A stretch of DNA of 34,423 nucleotides from Accumulibacter sp. (GTDB lineage: Bacteria; Pseudomonadota; Gammaproteobacteria; Burkholderiales; Rhodocyclaceae). A program made the position numbers and the translations under genes. The stretch is from NCBI GenBank assembly GCA_020049495.1, contig JAIFKU010000164.1, positions 1 to 34,423 of the forward strand, read 5' to 3'. Each line of letters starts with the position of its first letter. Position 1 is the stretch's first letter. Positions 16,373 to 23,331 of this stretch are shown here, piece by piece. Below the pieces are notes generated by a model that saw only the letters and a list, made by a program, of their open reading frames with translations, made no database searches and was not told where the DNA came from.

Positions 16373-16934
16373 AGCAGAGCCTCCGGGCGGTGAAGTGGAT
16401 CGCGAGACACAGCGTTTCAGACGTTCGCTTTGACCAACATCGACAAAGTGATGTTCCACTCCGAACAAATCTCGGGGACGGTCATCGACAACCAGCCTAC
16501 CTACAATCATGATTTGGTTATGGACAAACTCAGCATCGTCGCTGTCCCGGATCCCGACACCTACGCCATGCCGGTAGTTGGCCTGTGCCGAAATGGGGGG
16601 CATTGCACGTAGTCGCAAGAGCAAGCCTGATCGTGAACGCGTTTTGCATTTCTTGATGGCGATAGGGAATGACTACAATCTGAAGCGGTACAACAGACTT
16701 TGCCATCAAATGACTCTTTTTAGCCGACAGCACCGCTTGCTGGATGTCGGCTCTGGAGCATCAGAAATCAGGATACACACTTTGGCAGTTTTGTGCATCC
16801 GTCATGCCTGGACGATTACTCTGTTCAGGCAGGCAAAGGCAAACTTGGAAAAAGCCATAACGAGATTGCAGATCTCTGATCAGTCGAGGTCGACTTGGGT
16901 ATCCAACCTGGAAGAGTCCGGCCCTCCTGAAATT
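16373..16934. other. Intergenic region without a convincing gene; contains an inverted repeat
   Basis: This stretch is less GC-rich than neighbouring genes. A 60-codon frame at 16430-16612 starts with TTG, lacks a ribosome-binding site and resembles nothing I know. The only structure is a perfect 8-bp inverted repeat, AGCCGACA at 16722-16729 and TGTCGGCT at 16745-16752, with a smaller GCA/TGC pair inside. No T-run follows on either strand, so it is not a clear terminator. The right part leads into the NifA-type site at 16935. Confidence 0.5.
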
Positions 16935-16950
16935 TGTCGCAACTGCGACA
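16935..16950. promoter_or_regulatory. NifA-type upstream activator sequence (TGT-N10-ACA)
   Basis: TGTCGCAACTGCGACA is a perfect palindrome of the NifA consensus TGT-N10-ACA. It shares TGTCGCAA with the site upstream of nifV at 20017-20032. Its centre is about 97 bases upstream of the predicted transcription start of the SIR2-like gene, the usual NifA enhancer distance. TGT-N10-ACA occurs by chance several times in 34 kb, so the spacing, symmetry and match to the nifV site carry the argument. Confidence 0.65.
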
Positions 16951-17013
16951 ATGCCACCACCGCGTCACCCTCGGAAAATCGAGCACCCCGAGCATTGGCA
17001 AGACATCACACCG

Positions 17014-17029
17014 CGGCGCGGTTCTTGCG
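17014..17029 (+). promoter_or_regulatory. Sigma-54 promoter of the SIR2-like gene
   Basis: CGGCGCGGTTCTTGCG has the GG-N10-GC core and a full TTGC -12 box. It differs from TGGCAC-N5-TTGCW at the first T, the A of the -24 box and the last base. Predicted transcription start is near 17040, giving a leader of about 22 bases with AAGGA before the ATG at 17062. The match alone would be moderate in GC-rich DNA; the palindromic NifA site at the right distance strengthens it. Confidence 0.55.
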
Positions 17030-17061
17030 GGCACAAGGACATCTACCACGCAAGGACAGCC

Positions 17062-17916
17062 ATGACTCCCCAACTGCGCACCCGCCTCGTAACCGGCCTC
17101 AAGGACGGCAGCATCGTTCCCTATCTGGGTCCAGGTGTCCTCGCCGATGTGCTGTCCACGACGAGCGGCGAGCCGATGCCGGCCAGCAGCGAGCAGTTGA
17201 TCATCGGCCTCAATGGCGGTAAGCCGATGGCTCCGAAGCTGATGTACGAATTTCCGCGCGCGGCGATGAACATCGAACTGAAGCGCGGACGTACCGCCGT
17301 GACGCGTTTTCTCAATACCACTTACGGCAACACACTATGGAGCCGCTCGGCAGTGCACGACTGGCTGCAAACACTCTGCCCGCACTACGTCATCGACATC
17401 AACCGTGACACACAATTGATCGACAGCTATGCCGGTCTGCCGCACACCCTGATTCTCGGCTGCGCGCGCATCGGCGGCAGCGATTACCGCTTCAAACTCT
17501 ATGCCTGCAACGGCGCTGAGTATAAGGAAATCGCCCCGGAGCAGGCCGATACGAGTGTGCCGATCCTGTTCAAGCCGATGGGCGCGCCAATGCCCAAGCC
17601 TTGTTACATTGCCTCCGATGCCGACTATGTCGATTACATAACCGAACTGATGGGCGGCTTCGCGGTGCCGGCATTCGTCAAGACACTGCGTCGCGACAAG
17701 CGCTATCTGCTGCTCGGCATGCGTCTGAACCGCGATACAGAACGCATGGTGCTGGCCGACCTGGTCTATAGTGCCGCATCGCCTGCAGGCTGGGCACTGA
17801 TCGAGAATCCCACGGACAAGGAGCGACGCTTCCTGAAGAAACTCGGAATCGAGTTGATCGAGGCGAGTTTTCAGGAACTGATTGAGATGACGCCAGTCAC
17901 CGTGAATTGCCCATAA
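17062..17916 (+). CDS. Atypical SIR2-like domain protein, candidate NifA-regulated gene
   Basis: A 284-aa soluble protein with the outline of a SIR2-like fold. The N-terminal nucleotide-binding loop is SIVPYLGPGVL (canonical: GAG), the TxNxD-like strand is YVIDINRDT, a putative core segment is ILFKPMGAP where active sirtuins have a His-Gly, and RYLLLGMRLNRDTERMV resembles the late LFLGYSLxD block. The His normally needed for NAD+-dependent deacylation is not visible, so it may bind NAD+ without classical activity. ATG 17062 follows AAGGA. It lies behind a NifA-type site and a sigma-54 promoter and near draG/nifV remnants, suggesting a nitrogen-fixation role. SIR2-like proteins also occur in phage defence; no defence partner is seen here. 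Confidence 0.7.
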   Translation: MTPQLRTRLVTGLKDGSIVPYLGPGVLADVLSTTSGEPMPASSEQLIIGLNGGKPMAPKLMYEFPRAAMNIELKRGRTAVTRFLNTTYGNTLWSRSAVHDWLQTLCPHYVIDINRDTQLIDSYAGLPHTLILGCARIGGSDYRFKLYACNGAEYKEIAPEQADTSVPILFKPMGAPMPKPCYIASDADYVDYITELMGGFAVPAFVKTLRRDKRYLLLGMRLNRDTERMVLADLVYSAASPAGWALIENPTDKERRFLKKLGIELIEASFQELIEMTPVTVNCP

Positions 17917-17920
17917 TGGT

Positions 17921-17943
17921 GTGCGCAGGGGAGTATCGCGCAC
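17921..17943 (+). other. Weak hairpin after the SIR2-like gene
   Basis: GTGCGC at 17921-17926 pairs with GCGCAC at 17938-17943, starting a few bases past the stop codon. There is no T-run behind it, so it could slow or trim rather than end transcription between the SIR2-like gene and the next gene. Confidence 0.3.
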
Positions 17944-18030
17944 CAGATTTGGGTGTTCCATCGAACCTGTCGATTTCCGTGGTGTCCATGTTTTCCATGA
18001 AATCAGCCAGTTGGATCGGGAAACACATTT

Positions 18031-18046
18031 CAGCATGTTTATTGCT
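18031..18046 (+). promoter_or_regulatory. Degenerate sigma-54-like element before the 324-aa gene
   Basis: CAGCATGTTTATTGCT keeps the complete TTGCT -12 box at the right spacing but has AG instead of the near-invariant GG at -24. No TGT-N10-ACA site was found upstream of it within the gap. It may be a decayed promoter or chance; the gene may instead be read from the promoter at 17014. Confidence 0.25.
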
Positions 18047-18079
18047 TGATGAAAAAAATTCCATAAACGGCGCCGCGCA

Positions 18080-19054
18080 ATGACCAACGTACACTCCTTC
18101 TTATACAAACAGCAAGACGATGATTTCCCCCCGGAAGGCACGCGCCGCAAGTTTGCCGATCAGGAAAGGGTGTTTTACGACGGCTACTGGATCAAGACCT
18201 ACCCGGTTCCGGCCGATTCGCTGGACGCCAAGAAACGCTTGATCGAGGCGCTGACCCGGCGCCTGTTCAACCATACCGAACACGGTCTGAACATTCCGGG
18301 ACCCCGGATGGCCGAAGCACGGAAAAGCTATGAGGCCGAAAGCGATCCTGCGCGACGCCGGGTCAAGGGCGCCATGCTGGCTGGTGCGATGTTCAACCGG
18401 GCTACCGACATTTTCAGAAAACTGGTCGAACTGCAGGCCGAAGGAGTGGAAATCAACAGCAGCGATGCGCTGATGCGCGAGTGCGGCAAATGTCTGCTCG
18501 AAGCCATGGAACTGGGCCGTTTCGTTCTCCACCGCAGTGGCGAGGAAGGGATTGACGAACTCTGGGGCGAACCGTTCCGCGTTTTCTCGATTCCGGTCGA
18601 GGATTTCTACGAAAGCCGCTATATCAAGATCGGCCAGAGCATGCGCGATATCGACCGGATCGCCGATGCGATGGTCGCCAATTTCACCCGGATTCCTGCT
18701 TTTTCAAACGTCGAAGCGCCGATTCGTGACTTTGCCCAGGCCGCCAGGATCAAGACGGAAACCCTGCGTACCGATCCGGAGATTTTCGACATCTGGCCGC
18801 AACTGGTTACCGCGGCTGAGCGTCTCGCCAACTTTGCCCCGCAAGCGCCTGCGCTGCTGCCCGTCGTCAATGAGACTCCGTTGTACAGCATCTCGGACGG
18901 CCTGCAACTGATCCGCAGCGGCCGCGATCTGATTTTCTACATCACTCGTGCCCGGACGCCGATGCCCAAGAGCACGCGTGAATATATCGAGCGTTGCGAG
19001 ATTTATCTGCAGACCGGTCTGGCACCGCTGACCCCGGCACCGCTTCCCGCCTGA
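18080..19054 (+). CDS. Conserved-looking hypothetical protein, possible partner of the SIR2-like gene
   Basis: A 324-aa protein that I do not recognise. No signal peptide, membrane segment or nucleotide-binding motif is visible. It is rich in charged helices (for example PGPRMAEARKSYEAESDPAR, LAGAMFNRATDIFRKLVELQ) and ends in a Pro/Ala tail (APLTPAPLPA). A central segment has many aromatics (FRVFSIPVEDFYESRYIKIG). It looks like a cytosolic, mainly alpha-helical protein. It starts 163 bases after the SIR2-like gene on the same strand and could be co-transcribed. No good ribosome-binding site precedes the ATG. Codon use matches the GC-rich chromosomal background, unlike the accessory genes to the left. 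Function unknown. Confidence 0.75.
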   Translation: MTNVHSFLYKQQDDDFPPEGTRRKFADQERVFYDGYWIKTYPVPADSLDAKKRLIEALTRRLFNHTEHGLNIPGPRMAEARKSYEAESDPARRRVKGAMLAGAMFNRATDIFRKLVELQAEGVEINSSDALMRECGKCLLEAMELGRFVLHRSGEEGIDELWGEPFRVFSIPVEDFYESRYIKIGQSMRDIDRIADAMVANFTRIPAFSNVEAPIRDFAQAARIKTETLRTDPEIFDIWPQLVTAAERLANFAPQAPALLPVVNETPLYSISDGLQLIRSGRDLIFYITRARTPMPKSTREYIERCEIYLQTGLAPLTPAPLPA

Positions 19055-19061
19055 ATTGGGC

Positions 19062-19094
19062 AAAAAAAATCCCACACCGGTTGGGTGCGGGATT
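19062..19094 (-). terminator. Rho-independent terminator for minus-strand transcripts (draG side)
   Basis: Arms at 19068-19078 and 19084-19094 form an 11-bp stem with one mismatch. Read on the minus strand it is followed by TTTTTTTT (eight A on the plus strand, 19062-19069), a textbook terminator for the draG/nifV direction. On the plus strand the stem lies just after the 324-aa gene but lacks a T-run. Confidence 0.8.
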
Positions 19095-19240
19095 AAAGAT
19101 TCCATCTTTGCGATGGATCAGGGAGGGTCAAACATTGCCAGCGGGGGACGCTGAAGCAACAAGGCCATTCTAGGTATAGCCGGGCGGCGTGTCTGTTGCG
19201 CGTGTTCAGTGTTTGCGTAACCGTTTGTAAGAAGACAGCT

Positions 19241-19772
19241 TCAGCGTGCCGTATCAACAGTCGATGAACAGGCCACCAGCGACCGCGCCTGCGCCAGACA
19301 GGCTTTGCGCACCGCAGGATCGAGCGCCTTGAGCCAGCGCGGAGGAATGGCCGCCAGACCATAATACGCGCCGGCCAGCATGCTGGCGATAGACATGGCG
19401 CAAGGCTTCGCCACGCACGAAGTTCTGTACCGCGAGCACAATGAATTCGCAGGTGGCATCCGAAGCCGGGTTGTGGTGCGTCACGTGGGCCTGAACGCAC
19501 GGCGGCCTCGTCGCTGGTCAGCGTGCACAGCGCGACAGGCAGCACGCGCATGGCTGCGCCATTGCTGGCATCGTATTCCGATGGCGCTGCGCAGGGATCG
19601 CCGTTGCGCCTACAGGCGATCAGATTGCGCCGCACGGTATTGCCTATATCGATCGGCTTGCTGCGCATCCAGCATCAGCACCAGCACCATGCTCGTGTCG
19701 TCGGTGACCTGACCGGGCTTGATTCCCAGTCAGACCCCTCCACGGATTTCGCGATGAATGTCGTACTGGTGC
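19241..19772 (-). pseudogene. draG: draG, decayed (dinitrogenase reductase-activating glycohydrolase)
   Basis: DraG removes ADP-ribose from NifH to reactivate nitrogenase. Fragments of the family appear in order but in shifting frames: [12 protein letters not shown], an in-frame stop, [18 protein letters not shown], then [16 protein letters not shown] and NGAAMRVLPVALCTLTSDEA. After a frameshift comes CVQAHVTHHNPASDATCEFI, and after another SIASMLAGAYYGLAAIPPRW plus LKALDPAVRKACLAQ. Segments are missing after VLVL and before SIASML, including the late metal-binding DADTT region. The 5' end is replaced by nifV codons. With at least one stop, two frame changes and internal deletions, this is a true pseudogene, not a single sequencing error. 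Confidence 0.85.
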
Positions 19773-19928
19773 CGGAATGCCGATCTCCAGCTCCGGCACG
19801 CCGATGGCGTCGAGATGGCTGGCGATATCGATTTTTTCCTCGAGGCTGAACGCGACCCCGGCTGACTGTTCGCCGTCGCGCAGCGTCGTGTCGTTAATGA
19901 CTAGAAAATTGTATTCTGGCTGTGACAT
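19770..19928 (-). pseudogene. nifV: nifV, 3'-truncated (homocitrate synthase)
   Basis: NifV makes homocitrate, the organic ligand of the nitrogenase iron-molybdenum cofactor. The first 53 codons are intact and typical: [40 protein letters not shown] and EIGIPA, including the conserved RDGEQ that binds the metal and substrate. At IPA (19770) similarity stops and draG sequence begins on the same strand; the reading frame runs on to 19644 as a meaningless tail. The start at 19928 has an AGGAG ribosome-binding site and an upstream sigma-54 promoter with a NifA-type site, so the fusion could still be transcribed. More than 300 C-terminal residues of a normal NifV are missing. Confidence 0.88.
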
Positions 19929-19949
19929 AAAGGCTCCTGGATTTTCTAA

Positions 19950-19965
19950 AGCAATTCCGGTGCCT
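19950..19965 (-). promoter_or_regulatory. Sigma-54 promoter of nifV
   Basis: On the minus strand AGGCACCGGAATTGCT matches GGCAC-N5-TTGCT with exact GG-N10-GC spacing; the first T and the R position of the consensus differ. Predicted transcription start is near 19939, only about a dozen bases before the nifV ATG, with AGGAG in between. This is one of the best sigma-54 matches in the window. Confidence 0.72.
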
Positions 19966-20016
19966 ATAAAATATTCCTTTTGTATTCATGCACTAAGTCG
20001 CACATGACGCCAGTAA

Positions 20017-20032
20017 TGTCGCAAAGAAGACA
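20017..20032. promoter_or_regulatory. NifA-type upstream activator sequence of nifV
   Basis: TGTCGCAAAGAAGACA fits TGT-N10-ACA and shares its first eight bases with the site before the SIR2-like gene. Its centre is about 85 bases upstream of the predicted nifV transcription start. Apart from this site, the sigma-54 promoter and a degenerate repeat at 20133-20217, the 366-base region between nifV and the racemase gene holds nothing recognisable. Confidence 0.62.
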
Positions 20033-20132
20033 ATGCCGGAGGGCGTTCGTGGCGTACTTGTGGAACCATACAACAGCTTTCGACTCTACTCAGGGCCAGG
20101 GATTGTTGATCGAAGGAAACGCTGACTTGTTT

Positions 20133-20217
20133 GTTTCCGTCGTTCCCGTGTAGGCGACCGTAGGAAATGTGCCCGGCAGGCAAAGGGGTCTTGGGCTCAA
20201 CTACCCTGGGGGTACAG
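20133..20217. repeat. Degenerate copy of the REP-like repeat found at 24861
   Basis: GTTTCCGTCGTTCCCGTG here matches GTTTCTGTCGTTCCCGCG at 24861. Further on, GGCAAAGGGGTCTTGGGCTC matches GGCAACGGGGCCTTTGGCTC at 24942. The central palindromes are lost in this copy, so it is probably a decayed or internally deleted relative. Confidence 0.55.
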
Positions 20218-20294
20218 AACCGGGAATCCGGTCGTGATGTATATCAAGCAGCCGGAAGTATTCTGAAAGCCAAATTTTTTAAAAGAGAGATGCA

Positions 20295-20951
20295 ATGAAA
20301 AAGATCGTACTGCTTCAGACCAGCATGGTGTCATTCAAGACGTTCAACGACTTGTTCCATGAAATCATTCCTGAGGCTCAAGTTTCAAATCTGGTTGATG
20401 AGGATTTGCTGAACACGCTGAATCTCAACAAAGGCATCACGTCCTCGATTATTCAGCGAATCACCCAATACTGCATTTTTGCCGAGGCAGCGGGTGCCGA
20501 TCTGATTTTCAGTCAGTGTTCATCGACGCGCGAAGGCATTGAGTGCGCAAGAAGAATGGTTAACATCCCGCTAGTCATGGTGGACGATGGCATGGCCGAA
20601 CAGGCGATTAACATGGGTGCCAGAATCGGTGTCGCGGCTACCGCTGCCGCTACTCTGAAGCCAACCGCTTCGGCGCTTTCGCAGGCGGCGAACAGTGCGG
20701 GGAAGAGCATTGAAGTCAAGTCCTATCTGGCCGACGGTGCCTTGGATGTGCTGATGAAGGAAGGAAACCGGGAGAAGCATGACAAGCTGGTTTTGGACCT
20801 TCTGAAGCGGGCAGAAAAGGAAAATGATGTGATCGTTCTGGCGCAAGGCAGCATGATTACACTGGAACCCTACCTGTCGCAAATCGCGGTTCCGGTATTG
20901 ACCAGCCCTCGTCTTGGTGTGCAAAGGGCGCGCAAGATTCTTTTTGGATAA
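20295..20951 (+). CDS. Aspartate/glutamate racemase family protein
   Basis: A 218-aa cytosolic protein with the Asp/Glu/hydantoin racemase fold. The N-terminal catalytic Cys motif is IFSQCSSTREG near residue 75, and MVDDGMAEQAINMGARIGVA is the family's linker segment. The second catalytic Cys, expected in a CT/CS motif of the second half, is replaced by AQGSM at about 184-190. Racemase activity by the two-base mechanism is therefore doubtful, although some family members (e.g. maleate isomerase and decarboxylase relatives) vary here. The start ATG follows AAGAGAG. It stands alone between nifV and a transporter; the substrate is unknown. Confidence 0.75.
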   Translation: MKKIVLLQTSMVSFKTFNDLFHEIIPEAQVSNLVDEDLLNTLNLNKGITSSIIQRITQYCIFAEAAGADLIFSQCSSTREGIECARRMVNIPLVMVDDGMAEQAINMGARIGVAATAAATLKPTASALSQAANSAGKSIEVKSYLADGALDVLMKEGNREKHDKLVLDLLKRAEKENDVIVLAQGSMITLEPYLSQIAVPVLTSPRLGVQRARKILFG

Positions 20952-21002
20952 AACTCAGGCTGAACGATAATGCCGTTCAGTTAAGCGTAAAAACTCATTT
21001 AC

Positions 21003-21123
21003 GAACGTCATCCCGGCGAAGGCCGGGATCCAGAATGCTTGAAAACCCTGGCTCTGCATTCCCTGCGGTCAGATTCCGGCATCCCAAGGGTACTTCCTTC
21101 GGGGCGCTTTCGCCGGAATGACG
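21003..21123. repeat. REP-like inverted pair between the racemase and LysE genes
   Basis: A stem ATCCCGGC/GCCGGGAT at 21010-21029, opening with CGTC and followed by CCAG, faces a second arm pair ATTCCGGC (21073-21080)/GCCGGAAT (21112-21119) that ends in GACGG. The two units are in opposite orientation, as in a bacterial interspersed mosaic element. It is transcribed neither as a gene nor near a T-run. Confidence 0.75.
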
Positions 21124-21152
21124 GCAGGGCTCTTAACTGGAGAAGGAGCAAC

Positions 21153-21764
21153 ATGTCCTGGGAAGCACTGACCCTCGTTCTGGCTATTCATGCCGTAGCG
21201 CTCATCTCGCCGGGGCCTGATTTCGCCATCGTCACCCGCTTGTCCATCGTTTCCGGTCGGCGGGCCGGCTTGTGGGCTGCTGCCGGCGTTGCCGCAGCGA
21301 TTGGCGTCTATGTGCTGATTTGCGCTTTTGGTCTATCCCTCATCATCGCTGCACTGCCCGGGCTCTCCACTGTATTGACCGTAGGCGGTGCCTTGTATCT
21401 TGCCTGGCTCGGGATTTCGTGTTTGCGCTCCAGGGGGCAATTGCCTGAAGCCAGTTCCAGCGGGACGGGTGGCAGGGCGTTCGTGACCGGCTTTTTCACC
21501 AATCTCCTCAATCCCAAGGCCATGCTTTATTTTGGTTCCGTCCTCTCTCAGGCGTTGAACCCCGGCCTCGGCCTGGCCGATACGGCACTTCTTTGGGGTT
21601 TGCTGATAGCAGAGTCTTTCCTGTGGTTTGGCTTCGTAGCCGCTGTGTTTTCTTCCCGTCAGGTACTCGAATGGCTTCGCGGGCGCCTGATGTGGTTTGA
21701 TCGGGCCATCGGCGTGGTACTGATGGGGCTGGCTGCCAGGATAGCGTTGTCGGCGTCTCGATGA
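21153..21764 (+). CDS. LysE/RhtB-family amino acid exporter
   Basis: A 203-aa inner-membrane protein with about six transmembrane helices. The family hallmarks are present: LISPGPDFAIVTRLSIVSGR near the N-terminus and the FFTNLLNPKAMLYFGSVLSQ block in the middle. Members export amino acids or homoserine lactones; the substrate cannot be read from sequence. ATG 21153 has AGAAGGAG upstream, whereas the frame from 21039 would begin inside the repeat element. After it, 21765-22043 shows only the promoter of the toxin-antitoxin pair. Confidence 0.88.
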   Translation: MSWEALTLVLAIHAVALISPGPDFAIVTRLSIVSGRRAGLWAAAGVAAAIGVYVLICAFGLSLIIAALPGLSTVLTVGGALYLAWLGISCLRSRGQLPEASSSGTGGRAFVTGFFTNLLNPKAMLYFGSVLSQALNPGLGLADTALLWGLLIAESFLWFGFVAAVFSSRQVLEWLRGRLMWFDRAIGVVLMGLAARIALSASR

Positions 21765-22008
21765 ACGCCAGCCCAGCGGCAGCTATCAAGAAACGCCACT
21801 ACGTACTGGCGACCCAATCCGGCCGGTCACCTGTCCGAATACTCAATGACAAGTAACTGAGTACAGCCGCCGTTCCAGCCGACTGCTCACTGGAAAGTCA
21901 TAGGCCAAAGTCGACATTCGACCCTATAGCATCTATTGGCCGGTGTGGAATCTAAACCAGCCGCAGGCAAACGCTACACGCATTTACAGGCTGATAAGCT
22001 GGGTTAGC

Positions 22009-22036
22009 TTGACAAGCGTACCAATATTGATACACT
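22009..22036 (+). promoter_or_regulatory. Sigma-70 promoter of the toxin-antitoxin pair
   Basis: A perfect -35 TTGACA (22009-22014), a 16-base spacer and TACACT (22031-22036) as -10. The hexamer ends only seven bases before the toxin ATG at 22044, so transcription would start at or next to the initiation codon. No Shine-Dalgarno sequence fits in between. Confidence 0.6.
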
Positions 22037-22043
22037 GCAGACC

Positions 22044-22385
22044 ATGAATCCTGTCCTTGATGTCCGATTCTTCTGCACCGATGCAGGTAAAGAGCCGGTT
22101 CGGGAGTGGCTGAAGGAACTAACCCCGATTGACCGCAAGGCCATCGGGGAGGACATCAAGACGGTGCAGTTTGGCTGGCCGCTGGGAATGCCCTTGGTGG
22201 ATCATATGGGCGGCGACATATGGGAAGTTCGGGTCAGGCTGAATAACCGTATAGCGCGCGTCCTGTTTGCCCTGGAAGGAAAAACGATGATTCTGCTACA
22301 TGGTTTAATCAAAAAGCAGCAAGCCACACCAAAACCGGATCTCGACCTTGCAAGAGATCGTCTCAAGCAGTTACGAAAGAAATGA
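22044..22385 (+). CDS. higB: HigB/RelE-superfamily toxin (Gp49-like)
   Basis: A 113-aa basic protein of the phage-derived Gp49-like/HigB group, predicted to cleave mRNA at the ribosome. Typical features are EPVREWLKELTPIDRKAIGE, GMPLVDHMGGDIWEVRVRL and the C-terminal strand ARVLFALEGKTMILLHGLIKK with its catalytic-type Lys cluster. The toxin comes first and the HTH antitoxin second, the order usual for HigBA. The last bases overlap the antitoxin start (ATGA). Codons AAA and AAG dominate its end. Expression seems to start directly at the ATG (see the promoter at 22009). Activity is inferred from family only. Confidence 0.88.
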   Translation: MNPVLDVRFFCTDAGKEPVREWLKELTPIDRKAIGEDIKTVQFGWPLGMPLVDHMGGDIWEVRVRLNNRIARVLFALEGKTMILLHGLIKKQQATPKPDLDLARDRLKQLRKK

Positions 22386-22675
22386 CCATGGGCAAAAAGA
22401 ATATCGGCAGCAGTTTCGACGACCTTCTGGCCGAAGATGCGATGCTCGAAGAAGTTACAGCAGTCGCGCTGAAACGGGTGATTGCTTGGCAAATCGCTGA
22501 GGAAATGAAAGCCCAGCACCTCACAAAAACCGTGCTCGCAAAACGCATGCATACAAGCCGTGCTGCCTTAAATCGCCTCCTCGATGAGGAAGATTCAAGC
22601 TTGACGCTTACAACGCTGGCAAGCGCTGCGGCCGCGCTTGGAAAAACCATCAATATCGGTTTTTCTGCCGCGTAA
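22382..22675 (+). CDS. higA: HigA-type antitoxin, XRE helix-turn-helix
   Basis: A 97-aa DNA-binding antitoxin. The helix-turn-helix is LTKTVLAKRMHTSRAALNRL, followed by LTTLASAAAALGKTINIGF, the usual end of this family. It should neutralise the HigB-type toxin and repress the promoter at 22009. Start is 22382 (overlapping the toxin stop by four bases) or the ATG six bases later. About 100 bases between its stop and the convergent gene at 22781 show nothing recognised. Confidence 0.88.
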   Translation: MTMGKKNIGSSFDDLLAEDAMLEEVTAVALKRVIAWQIAEEMKAQHLTKTVLAKRMHTSRAALNRLLDEEDSSLTLTTLASAAAALGKTINIGFSAA

Positions 22676-22780
22676 ATCGCCAGCGAGGTTGCGAACAGCC
22701 ACTCCGGAAAGCTGCCGGCTGTAATGAAATTGAGTCGCTCTCCAGGGAAACTCTTTGAATTGGCCTGCATCGCCAGAATG

Positions 22781-23311
22781 CTATTCACCTTTGCCGTCAA
22801 TCGCCTTCGTGAGCAGCAGCTTTTCGATCTTGCGGTTCGCCCCCTGCAATTTCTTGAAGAGCGCCAGCAACAAGGCTTTATCGAGACATGTCATGGCATC
22901 GGCATCGGCTTGCAAACTATCGATGGCGGCTTTATTGAATTCCGCAGCAATGATTTTGTAATCGGCGATCACTGTCGCTGAACTCGAGATGTTCCCATCG
23001 GCAAAAAACACGCCCTCGCCGATGCATTCGCCAGTATCTATCGTTCCAACCAACTTGCCGTTACGGTACGCTTCGGCGGTGCCGTGCAGGATGACATAGA
23101 AGGCTTTGGTTTCGTCGTCCTGCGAAGTCAGGCAGACATCCGAATAAAATGTCCGGATTTGTGCCATATCCGAGATGCGCCTCAGCCATTCATCGGGCAC
23201 CGGTGCGAAGAATGAACAACTGCGCAGTGTCTTGAATCGAACCGCAGAGTCTTCAACGAGTAGCTTGGCTAAACTTGAAAAATTGTCTTCGATGGCGGCG
23301 AATTCGTCCAT
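22781..23311 (-). CDS. Cyclic nucleotide-binding domain protein
   Basis: A 176-aa protein with a Crp/cAMP-type beta-roll. The region FKTLRSCSFFAPVPDEWLRR opens the domain, AFYVILHGTAEAYRNGKLVG is the central strand pair, and TGECIGEGVFFADGNISSSA is the phosphate-binding cassette, where GEGVFF replaces the usual FGE-x-A and the Arg that grips cyclic phosphate is Ser. Ligand binding is therefore uncertain. There is no DNA-binding domain; a helical tail (KKLQGANRKIEKLL) ends the protein. The ATG at 23311 follows AAAGGAG. It lies 20 bases after pilU on the same strand, which suggests a part in twitching motility control. Confidence 0.78.
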   Translation of the reverse strand: MDEFAAIEDNFSSLAKLLVEDSAVRFKTLRSCSFFAPVPDEWLRRISDMAQIRTFYSDVCLTSQDDETKAFYVILHGTAEAYRNGKLVGTIDTGECIGEGVFFADGNISSSATVIADYKIIAAEFNKAAIDSLQADADAMTCLDKALLLALFKKLQGANRKIEKLLLTKAIDGKGE

Positions 23312-23331
23312 ACACTCTCCTTTCAATCTGC

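Noticed and set aside
16430-16612. 60-codon frame after the chemoreceptor
   Set aside because: TTG start, no ribosome-binding site and no recognisable sequence; listed only as part of the intergenic region.
17014-17916. SIR2-based antiphage system (Thoeris- or DSR-like)
   Set aside because: No TIR, HerA or other defence partner lies nearby, and the promoter looks NifA/sigma-54-type; kept only as an alternative.
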